Below, piece by piece: positions 1 through 8,841 of a stretch of DNA of 41,135 nucleotides. How positions within the stretch are numbered: the first letter of the stretch is position 1; each line of letters opens with the position of its first letter. Source of the DNA: Cryomorphaceae bacterium (GTDB lineage: Bacteria; Bacteroidota; Bacteroidia; Flavobacteriales; Flavobacteriaceae); NCBI GenBank assembly GCA_003331875.1, contig QOQA01000012.1, positions 1 through 41,135 of the forward strand, given 5' to 3'. The translations under genes and the position numbers were made by a program. The notes beneath the pieces were generated by a model. That model worked only from the letters and a program-made list of their open reading frames with translations, searched no databases and was not told the DNA's origin.

Positions 1-1032
1 AAACATAGAGTTTTAGCACCTTTTTTAGGTGTCTTTTATGACTTTCTCATAGGTTTTTTTGAAGTTTTAGCATTGCTTGTAATTACATCCGTACTAATTT
101 TTTGGATCAGAAGGAATGTTTTAAAAATTAAAAGGTTTATTTCAAGTGATTTGACTGGTTGGCCTAAAAATGACGCAGATTATATTCTTTATATTGAATT
201 ACTACTAATGATACTTTTTCTTAATATGAACGCCACAGATTCAATTCTTCAAAATGCATCATATTCAGATTTGTATCAATCTTATGGTTATTTCCCCATT
301 AGTCAATTTTTTATCCCTATATATGACGGGTTTTCACTTGAAACAATTCATGTTATTGAAAGATCTTCATGGTGGATGCATATTTTAGGCATATTATTTT
401 TTTTGAATTATCTGTATTATTCAAAACACCTACATATTTTACTTGCATTCCCAAATACTTATTTTTCAAACTTAGATAAAAAGGGAAAATCAAATAATCT
501 AAAATCAGTTTATCATGAGATTAAGTTAATGATAGACCCCTCATATAAAATTCCAAATGATGAATTACAAAATAATGCTAAGTTTGGAGCCTCTGATATT
601 TTTGATTTAAATTGGTTTCAATTATTAAGCGCTTACACTTGTACGGAATGTGGAAGGTGTTCTGACGATTGTCCAGCAACCCAAACAGGAAAATTATTAT
701 CCCCAAGAAAAATAATAATGAAAACAAGGGATAGAATTGAGGATGTTAGCCTGAATATTGATAAAAATAAGATATTTGTTAGTGATGGTAAAACCCTTTT
801 AAATGATTACATTTCAAAGGAAGAAATTTGGGCTTGTACAACATGTAATGCATGTGTTGAGTCTTGTCCTATTGGAATTGATCCACTATCAATAATCTTA
901 GATATGAGAAGATATATGGTGATGGAAGAATCAACTGCATCAAATGAAATAAATACCATGATGTCCAATATAGAGAATAATGGGGCTCCATGGCCTTTCA
1001 ATAAACTTGACAGAATAAATTGGAGGAATTAA
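1..1032 (+). CDS. Membrane-anchored (Fe-S)-binding oxidoreductase subunit, 5'-truncated by window start
   Basis: The reading frame is open from base 1, so this is the C-terminal part (343 residues visible) of a longer protein; the TTG at 73 is only an internal codon. The visible N-terminus is hydrophobic, with membrane segments. A soluble domain then carries two ferredoxin-like cysteine clusters, CTECGRCSDDCP and CTTCNACVESCP, each a CxxCxxCxxxCP motif expected to bind a [4Fe-4S] cluster. The layout resembles HdrC/GlpC-like electron-transfer subunits that partner a CCG-domain protein, and such a protein is encoded two genes downstream (1473-2249). The gap to the next gene is 11 bases, so cotranscription is likely. 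The electron donor and acceptor cannot be told from sequence. Confidence 0.85.
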   Translation, partial: KHRVLAPFLGVFYDFLIGFFEVLALLVITSVLIFWIRRNVLKIKRFISSDLTGWPKNDADYILYIELLLMILFLNMNATDSILQNASYSDLYQSYGYFPISQFFIPIYDGFSLETIHVIERSSWWMHILGILFFLNYLYYSKHLHILLAFPNTYFSNLDKKGKSNNLKSVYHEIKLMIDPSYKIPNDELQNNAKFGASDIFDLNWFQLLSAYTCTECGRCSDDCPATQTGKLLSPRKIIMKTRDRIEDVSLNIDKNKIFVSDGKTLLNDYISKEEIWACTTCNACVESCPIGIDPLSIILDMRRYMVMEESTASNEINTMMSNIENNGAPWPFNKLDRINWRN

Positions 1033-1043
1033 TTTAAAATAAT

Positions 1044-1469
1044 ATGAAAAACTTTCTAAAAGATAAAACCGAGGATGGAAAAAAAATAAGTCCAGTTCTT
1101 GCAAAAGGAATTAAGAACTATTTAATTGATATTGACGGTACTATTTGCGACGATATTCCAAATGAAGAACCTGAAAGAATGGAAACGGCAAACCTTTATC
1201 CTGATGCTCTTGCAACTTTAAATAAATGGTATGATCAGGGTCATATAATTTACTTTTTTACATCCAGAACAGAGGAGCATCGTGAAGTAACCGAAAAATG
1301 GTTAAATAATAATGGATTTAAATACCATGGTATGGTTATGGGGAAACCGAGAGGTGGGAATTATCATTGGATTGATAATCATTTAGTTAAAGCGACCAGA
1401 TATAATGGTAAGTTTACTGATCTTGTTGAAAAAAGCTCCAAGATTCAAGTTTTTGATGATGAAAGTTAA
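1044..1469 (+). CDS. HAD-superfamily phosphatase-like protein
   Basis: This 141-residue protein has the HAD motifs in order: motif I DIDGT (Asp29/Asp31), motif II FFTSR (Ser/Thr near 73-74), motif III lysine (MGKPRGG, Lys101) and motif IV aspartate (HWIDNH, Asp111). There is no large cap insertion, so it should be a minimal phosphatase acting on an accessible phosphate. Relatives in Flavobacteriia are, as I recall, often labelled phosphoheptose isomerase, which the motifs do not support. It sits between two Fe-S subunit genes with gaps of 11 and 3 bases, so it is cotranscribed with them. The substrate is unknown. Confidence 0.75.
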   Translation: MKNFLKDKTEDGKKISPVLAKGIKNYLIDIDGTICDDIPNEEPERMETANLYPDALATLNKWYDQGHIIYFFTSRTEEHREVTEKWLNNNGFKYHGMVMGKPRGGNYHWIDNHLVKATRYNGKFTDLVEKSSKIQVFDDES

Positions 1470-1472
1470 TTT

Positions 1473-2249
1473 ATGAATGTAAAAACTTTTAAAGAATACA
1501 AGGAACTTGGTGTAATCCCTGATATTTTGTTTTGGGTTGGATGTGCAGGTTCATATGATGATAGAGCAAAAAAAATTACAAAATCTCTTATTAATTTATT
1601 TAATAAATCAGGAATTAGTTTTGGTATTTTGGGAGTTGAAGAAAGTTGTTCTGGTGATCCTGCAAAACGTGCTGGAAATGAATTCTTATTTCAAATGCAA
1701 GCACTATCTAATATTGAAGTCTTAAATTCCTATCAAGTAAAAAAAATTGTAACTGCTTGTCCTCATTGTTTCAATACAATCAAAAATGAATACCCAGAGT
1801 TAGGGGGTATTTATGAGGTTATTCACCATTCACAACTCATTGATCAACTTATAAACGATGGTAAATTAAAAATTAAAGATGATCAATTTAATGGAAAAAA
1901 AATAACATTTCATGATCCGTGCTACTTAGGTCGAGCAAATGGTGAGTACTATGCTCCTAGACAAGTTATAAGAGCATTAAGAGCTGATCTTAAAGAGATG
2001 AAAAGTTGTAAGGAAAAAGCTATGTGTTGCGGTGCAGGAGGTGCCCAAATGTTCAAAGATTCTGAAAAAGGTAATAAAGAAATAAATATCAAAAGAACTG
2101 AAGAGGCCATTGAGACAAAATCAAATATTATTGCTGCTGCTTGTCCATTTTGTAATACCATGTTGACTGACGGAATTAAATCCTTTGAAAATCACAAAGA
2201 AATTCAAGTAAAAGATATTTCAGAATTGATTGATAAAGCTACCGATTAA
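1473..2249 (+). CDS. (Fe-S)-binding oxidoreductase subunit with two CCG domains
   Basis: This is a soluble 258-residue protein of the HdrB/GlpC/LutA-like family. Two cysteine-rich repeats are visible. The first half has GCAGSYDDRAKK, ESCSGDPAKRAGN and CPHC; the second has HDPCYLGR, CCGAGGAQMF and CPFC. The CCG motif is clear in the second half. These domains bind unusual Fe-S clusters or act as thiol/disulfide redox centres in heterodisulfide reductase and glycerol-3-phosphate or lactate oxidase subunits. Its partner is probably the membrane dicluster protein encoded at 1-1032. The stop codon overlaps the next start by one base. The substrate is not assignable. Confidence 0.85.
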   Translation: MNVKTFKEYKELGVIPDILFWVGCAGSYDDRAKKITKSLINLFNKSGISFGILGVEESCSGDPAKRAGNEFLFQMQALSNIEVLNSYQVKKIVTACPHCFNTIKNEYPELGGIYEVIHHSQLIDQLINDGKLKIKDDQFNGKKITFHDPCYLGRANGEYYAPRQVIRALRADLKEMKSCKEKAMCCGAGGAQMFKDSEKGNKEINIKRTEEAIETKSNIIAAACPFCNTMLTDGIKSFENHKEIQVKDISELIDKATD

Positions 2250-2740
2250 TGTTTGTAGAATTTAATAAGATAAGTTCACAATCCCCAATATGGATTTTTC
2301 AAGCAAATAAAACAGTTGATATAAGTTTTATTAAAAAAATTGAAAACGACACGATTAATTTTCTAAATTCTTGGACTTCTCACAATATTGAAATTAAGTC
2401 ATCCTTTAAAATTATACATAATTTATTTTTAATAATCTCTGTTGAAAGTAATTTTTCAAGTCCATCTGGGTGCTCAATTGATAAGCTAATTAATTTTGTA
2501 AAAGAAATAAATAAGTTATACAATATTGATTTTCTTGATAGACTTAATATCTCATACAGATATGAAAATATAATCAAGGTTGTCAATATTGCAGAGTTTA
2601 AGAAATTAATTTTGGATGGACTCATATCAACAGACACAATTGTCTTCAACAATACTATTAGAAGTAAAGATGAGCTAAATAAAAATTGGGAGACCAAAGC
2701 ACTTAACAGTTGGCATAAAAAGTATTTTAATGTTGAATAG
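2249..2740 (+). CDS. Conserved Bacteroidota protein of unknown function
   Basis: This is a 163-residue soluble protein with no signal peptide and no nucleotide-binding motif. Recognisable family features are the N-terminal PIWIFQANK stretch, a central SGCSID segment and IDFLDRLNISY. Homologues in flavobacterial genomes are, as I recall, often named ABC transporter ATPase, but there is no Walker A, Walker B or signature sequence here, so that name looks wrong. The single cysteine and conserved SGCSID segment may be functional. The start overlaps the preceding stop by one base, and the 3' end overlaps the GH3 gene by 11 bases, so it is tightly embedded in the operon. Confidence 0.7.
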   Translation: MFVEFNKISSQSPIWIFQANKTVDISFIKKIENDTINFLNSWTSHNIEIKSSFKIIHNLFLIISVESNFSSPSGCSIDKLINFVKEINKLYNIDFLDRLNISYRYENIIKVVNIAEFKKLILDGLISTDTIVFNNTIRSKDELNKNWETKALNSWHKKYFNVE

Positions 2741-5606
2741 AGCTAAATATTGTTTTTTTTCACTCTTTTTTTTGTACTCATTACATGCACAAAAAATTGA
2801 CCAGGAGATGTGGGTTGACAGTATTTATTCATCAATGAATCTAGATCAAAGGGTTGGACAACTATATTCAGTTTGGACAGCATCAAAGTATGGTCAGGCT
2901 GAAATTAATGAAATAAAAAAAATTATTAATGAATATCAAATTGGTGGGTTAATTTTTTCATTGGGCAATTCAAACGATCAAATCATTTCTCATAACATAT
3001 TTCAAAAACAATCCAATATACCATTAATAATATCAATGGACGCTGAGTGGGGACTAGGTATGAGACTTGAGGATGGTTTTTCTTTCCCATATAATATCAC
3101 ACTTGGTGCAATAAGAGACGATTCATTGATTTTTAATGTTGGACAGAGAATAGGTGAACACTTGAAAAAAATGGGAGTTCATTTAAATTTTGCACCAGTA
3201 TCCGATGTAAACACCAACCCAAAAAACCCAATAATTGGTGCTAGGTCATTTGGTGAAAATAAATTCAATGTCTCTAAAAAATCAATTAAATACATAGAAG
3301 GTTTGAACGAAAATGGGGTTTTAGCTGTTGGCAAACACTTTCCAGGTCATGGTGATACAAGGAAAGATTCACACCTTACTTTACCAACATTAAATTATGA
3401 ACTAAGCAGGATTGACAGTGTTGAATTATATCCATTCAAAGAAATAATTAAAAGTGGGGTAGATGGTATTATGACTGCTCATTTAAGTGTGAAAAGTTTA
3501 GATGATAAGATGATCACAACACTTTCCCAAAAAATCATTAATAATTTACTCAAGGAAGATTTAGGGTTTGAAGGGTTAGTGATCACAGATGCTTTAGACA
3601 TGAAAGCCATAGTAGATTATTCCAAAGGAAATTATCCAGATGTAGATGCTCTAATTGCAGGTAATGATATATTATTGATGCCAACAGATTTAAAAAAAAG
3701 TATTAGTGAAATAAAAAAAGCTGTTTTAGATGGAAGAGTTACAGAAAAGAGGTTAGAAGATGCTGTAAAGAAAATTCTAAAAACCAAATACAATGTTGGT
3801 CTAAACAAATACAAGCCTATACAAAATAATATTAATGATCAATTAAACACCCATGAAGATTATGCTCTTTTTGAAAAGTTGGCTGAAAAGTCAATGACAT
3901 TAATCAAGAATGAAAGAAATTTAATCCCTCTATCCCTTGATAAAAATCTAAAAGTTGGATTAGTCAATTTAGGTATCGATAGTGGAATGACTTTTCATAA
4001 TTATTTGAATGATTTTAGAGTTGTAGAAAAAATTGATATTTCTGATTTAAAAAAAATAAAAGATCTTAACAAGAAATATGATAAAATAATAGTTTCTGTC
4101 CATAAATCAGATAAGTCGCCATTTGAAAATTATAAATTATCAAAAAAAGAAGTTTCTATAATCAATAACTTAAAAAGAAATAATGAAATTGTTTTAGTTG
4201 TTTTTTCAAATCCGTATGCGCTACTTGATATAAATTTAAATGGGTTTGAGTCAGTTCTAATTGCTTATCAAAATTCTAATATATTTCAAAAAAAAGCTTC
4301 AGAAGCAATTTTTGGTGCAAATGATATTGATGGGGTTTTACCAGTAACTATTGGTAAAAATTACCAAGAAGGTACATCAATTGTAATAAATAAAAGTGAT
4401 ATTTTATCATTTGATCACCCTTTTAATTTAGGTGTTGACATGAATAAATTAAATAAAATTGATTCACTAATAAATTATGCAATTAAAAATAAAATGACAC
4501 CAGGCGCTCAGTTGTTAATTGCCAAGAATTCTAATGTAATCTATCACAACTCATTTGGTTATAAGACTTATGAAAAAAAACAAGAAATAAATAACAATAG
4601 TATTTATGATTTAGCTTCTCTTACCAAGATACTTGTATCTGTACCACTTCTTTTAAAAGAGTTTTCATCAAAAAATTTTGATTTAAAAACAAATTTATCA
4701 GATTTGTTTCCTAATACTGATCTTAATGATAAAAAAAATCTAACGCTCAAACAACTTTTTTCACACTATTCTGGAATGAAATCATGGATTCCTTTTTATA
4801 AAAAAACTATAGATTCAGTCACAAACAGAAGAATTAGTAAATATTTCTCTAACACAAAGTCTGAGCACTTTCCTTTCCAAGTTTTAGATGAATTATTCAT
4901 AAAAAATCATAACGACATTATATTCAATGAAATAGTTGACTCTGAGCTGTCTGACTCATTAAGCTATGTTTATAGTGATTTACCATACTTTCTATTAAAA
5001 TTTTATCTCGAGACAAATTATAAAACATCATTAGATACTCAAATCAAGGAATTTATATATGACAAAATAGGATCATCTTCTTTAACATATAAACCAACCA
5101 ATTTTTTCTCTAAAAACTCTATAGTTCCAACTGTGATAGATGATTATTTTAGGTTTGATCAAGTTCACGGACATGTCCATGATATGGGCGCAGCAATGAT
5201 GGATGGTGTGTCTGGACATGCAGGTTTGTTTGGGAACTCTCTTGATGTAGCAAAAGTGTTACAACTTTTTCTTCAGAAAGGATCATATTCAAAAAATACA
5301 TTTTTTGATGAGAAATATTTTAATTTATTTAATTTCCGTCATTTTGAGAATGAAAAAGTAAGAAGGGGTATAGGTTTTGATAAACCTGAGTTGGATTCAG
5401 ATGACCCAAACACATGTGGCTGCGTTTCCGAAAGTAGTTTTGGTCATTATGGATTTACAGGCTCAATGGCATGGGCTGACCCTGAAAAAGAAATTATATA
5501 TGTCTTTTTATCAAATAGAACTTTTCCTGATGAGAGTAATAATTTACTTTCAGAATTTAATATTAGGACAGAATTACAAAAAATCGTTCATGAAGCATTT
5601 GATTAA
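2730..5606 (+). CDS. GH3 beta-N-acetylhexosaminidase fused to a serine beta-lactamase-family domain
   Basis: 958 residues starting with a signal peptide (hydrophobic 7-20, ending LHA). Residues about 25-360 are a NagZ-like GH3 domain with KHFPGHGDT (202-210), the DSH dyad (213-215) that marks beta-N-acetylglucosaminidases, and nucleophile Asp287 in ITDALDM. Residues about 365-560 look like a GH3 C-terminal domain. From about 570 there is a class C beta-lactamase/DD-peptidase fold with SLTK (Ser630, Lys633), YSD (748-750) and HYGFTGS (906-912). This two-enzyme arrangement is known in Bacteroidota and suggests peptidoglycan cleavage or recycling in the periplasm. The next gene, bshA, starts at the base after its stop codon. 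Confidence 0.9.
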   Translation: MLNRAKYCFFSLFFLYSLHAQKIDQEMWVDSIYSSMNLDQRVGQLYSVWTASKYGQAEINEIKKIINEYQIGGLIFSLGNSNDQIISHNIFQKQSNIPLIISMDAEWGLGMRLEDGFSFPYNITLGAIRDDSLIFNVGQRIGEHLKKMGVHLNFAPVSDVNTNPKNPIIGARSFGENKFNVSKKSIKYIEGLNENGVLAVGKHFPGHGDTRKDSHLTLPTLNYELSRIDSVELYPFKEIIKSGVDGIMTAHLSVKSLDDKMITTLSQKIINNLLKEDLGFEGLVITDALDMKAIVDYSKGNYPDVDALIAGNDILLMPTDLKKSISEIKKAVLDGRVTEKRLEDAVKKILKTKYNVGLNKYKPIQNNINDQLNTHEDYALFEKLAEKSMTLIKNERNLIPLSLDKNLKVGLVNLGIDSGMTFHNYLNDFRVVEKIDISDLKKIKDLNKKYDKIIVSVHKSDKSPFENYKLSKKEVSIINNLKRNNEIVLVVFSNPYALLDINLNGFESVLIAYQNSNIFQKKASEAIFGANDIDGVLPVTIGKNYQEGTSIVINKSDILSFDHPFNLGVDMNKLNKIDSLINYAIKNKMTPGAQLLIAKNSNVIYHNSFGYKTYEKKQEINNNSIYDLASLTKILVSVPLLLKEFSSKNFDLKTNLSDLFPNTDLNDKKNLTLKQLFSHYSGMKSWIPFYKKTIDSVTNRRISKYFSNTKSEHFPFQVLDELFIKNHNDIIFNEIVDSELSDSLSYVYSDLPYFLLKFYLETNYKTSLDTQIKEFIYDKIGSSSLTYKPTNFFSKNSIVPTVIDDYFRFDQVHGHVHDMGAAMMDGVSGHAGLFGNSLDVAKVLQLFLQKGSYSKNTFFDEKYFNLFNFRHFENEKVRRGIGFDKPELDSDDPNTCGCVSESSFGHYGFTGSMAWADPEKEIIYVFLSNRTFPDESNNLLSEFNIRTELQKIVHEAFD

Positions 5607-6707
5607 ATGAATATAATTATTGTTTGTTATCCAACATATGGAGGTAGTGGTGTTTTAGCAACTGAACTTGGTCATAAATTAGCTCTAAAAGGTCATAAAA
5701 TTCATTTTGTTGCTTACAAAAAGCCAGTAAGATTAAAGATAATTGATGATAAAGTTCTTTTTCATAAAGTCAATGTCCCTTTTTATCCCTTGTTTAATTT
5801 TCAACCATATGAACTTGCTTTATCCAGTAAGATTGTTGAAATTTCAGAAACCAACCCTATTGATTTAATCCATGTGCATTATGCAATTCCTCATGCATAT
5901 GCTGCATTTATGGCCAAGGAAATGTTAAAAACAAAAAATATTAATCTTCCAATTGTCACGACATTGCATGGAACTGATATTACTTTAGTTGGAAAGCATC
6001 CCTTTTATCGCCGTGCAGTAAAATTTTCAATTCAGAATTCTGATATAGTTACTTCCGTTTCAGATAGTTTAAAACAAGACACAGTAGATTTTTTTAAAAT
6101 TGATAAACAAATTGAAGTAATACCAAACTTTATTGATGTTAGTCGGTTTAAATTAAAAAATGAGAACTGTAAACAAAATGACAAGATCATAATATCTCAT
6201 GTTAGTAATTTTAGACCTGTAAAAAATATTAGAACTCTAATGAATATCATTTTAAAAATTAACAATGAAAATTTGTTTTTTAATATGATAGGTGAGGGGC
6301 CCGAGTTAGATTTAGCTCAAAAGTTCGCTAAACAAAATAAAATAAACAATATTAATTTTCATGGAAACACAGATGAAATAGAAGAAATATTATGCTCAAC
6401 AGACATCTTTTTACTCCCATCAAAAAAAGAAAGTTTTGGATTGTCTGCTCTAGAGGCTATGGCCTCAAAATGCGCTCTGGTAACATCTAATTGCGGAGGT
6501 CTACCTGAATTAAATATAGAAAATGAAACTGGTTATCTTGTTGATGTAAATAATGAAAACAAATACGTTGAAAAAATCAATAATCTTTTGTCTGATAAAA
6601 ATAAATTGGAAAGATTTAAGAATGCATCATTTAAAAGAGCCCAGTTTTACGACATTGATAAAATTGTACCTCTTTATGATGAACTTTATAAAAAGTTATT
6701 AAAATAA
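5607..6707 (+). CDS. bshA: N-acetyl-alpha-D-glucosaminyl L-malate synthase BshA
   Basis: A 366-residue GT4 glycosyltransferase with the BshA-typical N-terminus CYPTYGGSGVLATELG, then HVHYAIPHAYAA and TTLHGTDITLVGKHP. The GT4 E-x7-E motif is in ESFGLSALE, followed by a conserved GGLPE. BshA joins GlcNAc from UDP-GlcNAc to L-malate, the first step of bacillithiol synthesis, so the organism probably uses bacillithiol as its low-molecular-weight thiol. No bshB or bshC is in the window. It is the last gene of the operon and ends one base short of the convergent acylase gene, leaving no room for a normal terminator. Confidence 0.93.
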   Translation: MNIIIVCYPTYGGSGVLATELGHKLALKGHKIHFVAYKKPVRLKIIDDKVLFHKVNVPFYPLFNFQPYELALSSKIVEISETNPIDLIHVHYAIPHAYAAFMAKEMLKTKNINLPIVTTLHGTDITLVGKHPFYRRAVKFSIQNSDIVTSVSDSLKQDTVDFFKIDKQIEVIPNFIDVSRFKLKNENCKQNDKIIISHVSNFRPVKNIRTLMNIILKINNENLFFNMIGEGPELDLAQKFAKQNKINNINFHGNTDEIEEILCSTDIFLLPSKKESFGLSALEAMASKCALVTSNCGGLPELNIENETGYLVDVNNENKYVEKINNLLSDKNKLERFKNASFKRAQFYDIDKIVPLYDELYKKLLK

Positions 6708-6708
6708 C

Positions 6709-8772
6709 TTACTCAGGCCTATAAATGCTCTTAGCATTTCTATATATAAATTCTTTATCAAAAGTCATTTTCTTAGTTTCAAATTTTGAAAACATCTCCA
6801 TTTGATCATCGTAATGGGGAGAATCAGGGTTTTCGCTATTTCCATATGACATTATTGATTCAATATGTGGCAAACCTTTAGAGAATTTTACAAGTTGTAT
6901 GTAGGATTCACCATGTATAATTTTTCTTTTTCCACCCTCGTGTCTTGATGAAGTCATAGCGGTAATAACATCAGGCATTCCCCATATAGGAATCTCTTTT
7001 TTTCCTCTAACTAATTTTTGATAATCTCCTAGTCTTACTTTAGTTTTATTAAAATATTTAATCATGTAATTTTTTACATCTTTTAACATGACTGCAATTA
7101 AATCTTTGCTAAGTTTTCTGTTGATATAGGATTTCTTAATATAATTACCCAAATTGTAGTAAAACATTGCAAATATCCCAGCTCCTAATGAGTCAGAGTT
7201 AGTTGATCTATCCCAAATTTGAATTTCATTAATTAGTTCTGATATTTCTGGATAATCATTTGGGTTCATCTCCATTATTTGATTTACGTCAACAAAATTA
7301 AAATTAAATGGTTTAGGAAACTTATAATCGAATTTGATGGATTTGAAATCAGAAAAATCAATCCTATCATAGGATTCAATTAATTCTAAAATTCTTGTAC
7401 TTCTATTATTATCGTATATAGAGTAACCCATTTCCTCTGGAAAATCTTCACTGTTTGGGTTTTCATTTTCTGCCGTTGATTTAAATGGTGTATTATTAGC
7501 GTTGTATAAAAATCCAGACTCAGGATTAAGAACTTGAGGAAGATCTTTTGTGCTATGGTAGTCAACCCAAAGAGTTTTTCTGGTATTTCCAGGAACTATC
7601 CCCCTCCAATTGTATTTTTCATTCCTAACAGGAATTATTCCATTTGATATATAAAATATATTATCGTACTTATCTGCATAACCAAAATTAAACCCAGGTA
7701 TCTCATTCATTTCTAGAATTTTATAGAATTCTTCAAATGTTTTTGATTTATTCATTTTCCACCATTGTTCGAGAGCTCTAATTTTGAATAAACTTGGAGT
7801 TCTTACTGAGTAAAAACCATTTTTATTTTTTAGTGTTGGACCGTAAATACTTCGATAATACCTTTTACTAACTTTTATTGGAAATCCTAAAAACTTTATA
7901 AAAGCTTTTCCTCTAAATTTCTCTAGCTTAAGTATTTCATCATCTACAATGTATTTAGATTTACTATTCTTTACCATTTCTAGTTGAAATATATCAGTCT
8001 TGTCAGGATAGTTTACAGTATGAGTCCAAGCTAAGTTCTGATTTGTACCTGTCAAAACACATGGCGCACCTGGAAATGTTGCTCCAATAATATTAGTCCC
8101 CTCATCACTCACAAGGTGCACCTCATACCATGAAGTTGGTCCATTCAGTGGTTGGTGAGTATTTATCGCAAGAAAAGTCTCATTATTTTTTGTTTTTTTT
8201 GAGCTAAAAGCAAATAGGTTTGAACCAAGTCCGTTGTCATTACTTGTGTCAATAACGCCTGCAGTATTGTTGAATATTGATAATACGGCTTTTTCGCCCT
8301 CAGAAAAAACAAATAATTGTAATAAGGAGTACTTAAGCATTTTCCTTGGTGTGATCGGAAAAAGTTTATCTACTAGTACTTGATCAGGATGATTATTTGC
8401 AAAATTGTTTAACCCTTTTGCATATCCATGAATAACTTTTATAAATTGTTTATCTATTGTTTTATATAAGCTGTCAATCGTGTCATCTGGTCTTATTAGT
8501 TGAGATAAAAAATCAATAGGGGCACCTTTCAAACCTATGTGTTTACTCAACATAGAATTTCCAGCTAAATATGCTTCTTGAATGGTTTTAAAATCGTCTT
8601 CCGCATGAGCCCAAGCTAATCCGTAGGCAAGCTCAGCATCACTTTTTGCATATATATGCGGAACTCCGAATGAGTCACGTACAATCTCAATATTATTAAT
8701 ATTAACTTTTTGAGAATTTAATATAAATGAATAAAATGATATAAATATTAAAATATAAAATTTGAAATTCAC
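6709..8772 (-). CDS. Secreted penicillin-acylase-family Ntn hydrolase
   Basis: 687 residues, beginning at a GTG codon, with an N-terminal signal peptide (about 1-20). The family pattern is clear: VRDSFGVPHIYAKSDAELAYGL near the N-terminus, then GLGSNLFAFS, where Ser184 would become the N-terminal nucleophile of the beta chain after self-cleavage. HQPLNGPTSWYEVHL and GTNQNLAWTHTVN follow, as in aculeacin/AHL acylases. These enzymes hydrolyse amide bonds of N-acyl compounds such as acyl-homoserine lactones, acyl-peptides or beta-lactams. The true substrate is unknown. The gene follows SusCD on the same strand, separated by a strong hairpin. Confidence 0.88.
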   Translation of the reverse strand: MNFKFYILIFISFYSFILNSQKVNINNIEIVRDSFGVPHIYAKSDAELAYGLAWAHAEDDFKTIQEAYLAGNSMLSKHIGLKGAPIDFLSQLIRPDDTIDSLYKTIDKQFIKVIHGYAKGLNNFANNHPDQVLVDKLFPITPRKMLKYSLLQLFVFSEGEKAVLSIFNNTAGVIDTSNDNGLGSNLFAFSSKKTKNNETFLAINTHQPLNGPTSWYEVHLVSDEGTNIIGATFPGAPCVLTGTNQNLAWTHTVNYPDKTDIFQLEMVKNSKSKYIVDDEILKLEKFRGKAFIKFLGFPIKVSKRYYRSIYGPTLKNKNGFYSVRTPSLFKIRALEQWWKMNKSKTFEEFYKILEMNEIPGFNFGYADKYDNIFYISNGIIPVRNEKYNWRGIVPGNTRKTLWVDYHSTKDLPQVLNPESGFLYNANNTPFKSTAENENPNSEDFPEEMGYSIYDNNRSTRILELIESYDRIDFSDFKSIKFDYKFPKPFNFNFVDVNQIMEMNPNDYPEISELINEIQIWDRSTNSDSLGAGIFAMFYYNLGNYIKKSYINRKLSKDLIAVMLKDVKNYMIKYFNKTKVRLGDYQKLVRGKKEIPIWGMPDVITAMTSSRHEGGKRKIIHGESYIQLVKFSKGLPHIESIMSYGNSENPDSPHYDDQMEMFSKFETKKMTFDKEFIYRNAKSIYRPE

Positions 8773-8787
8773 AATTTTAATATAACA

Positions 8788-8814
8788 AAAAACCCGCCAC
8801 AGGGGCGGGTTTTT
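8788..8814. terminator. Bidirectional rho-independent terminator after susD
   Basis: An 11-bp perfect stem, AAAAACCCGCC (8788-8798) and GGCGGGTTTTT (8804-8814), closes a 5-base loop. GC core plus T tract on both strands makes it a textbook intrinsic terminator. It lies 27 bases past the susD stop on the minus strand and ends only 15 bases before the GTG start of the acylase, so it could also act as a partial attenuator for that gene. It is the only strong terminator-like hairpin I found in the window. Confidence 0.9.
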
Positions 8815-8841
8815 AGCAAATTATAAATAATTGATAAATTA

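Noticed and set aside
5377-5610. A 77-residue open frame overlapping the end of the GH3 fusion gene
   Set aside because: It is a second frame inside the beta-lactamase domain, with no motif and no start signal.
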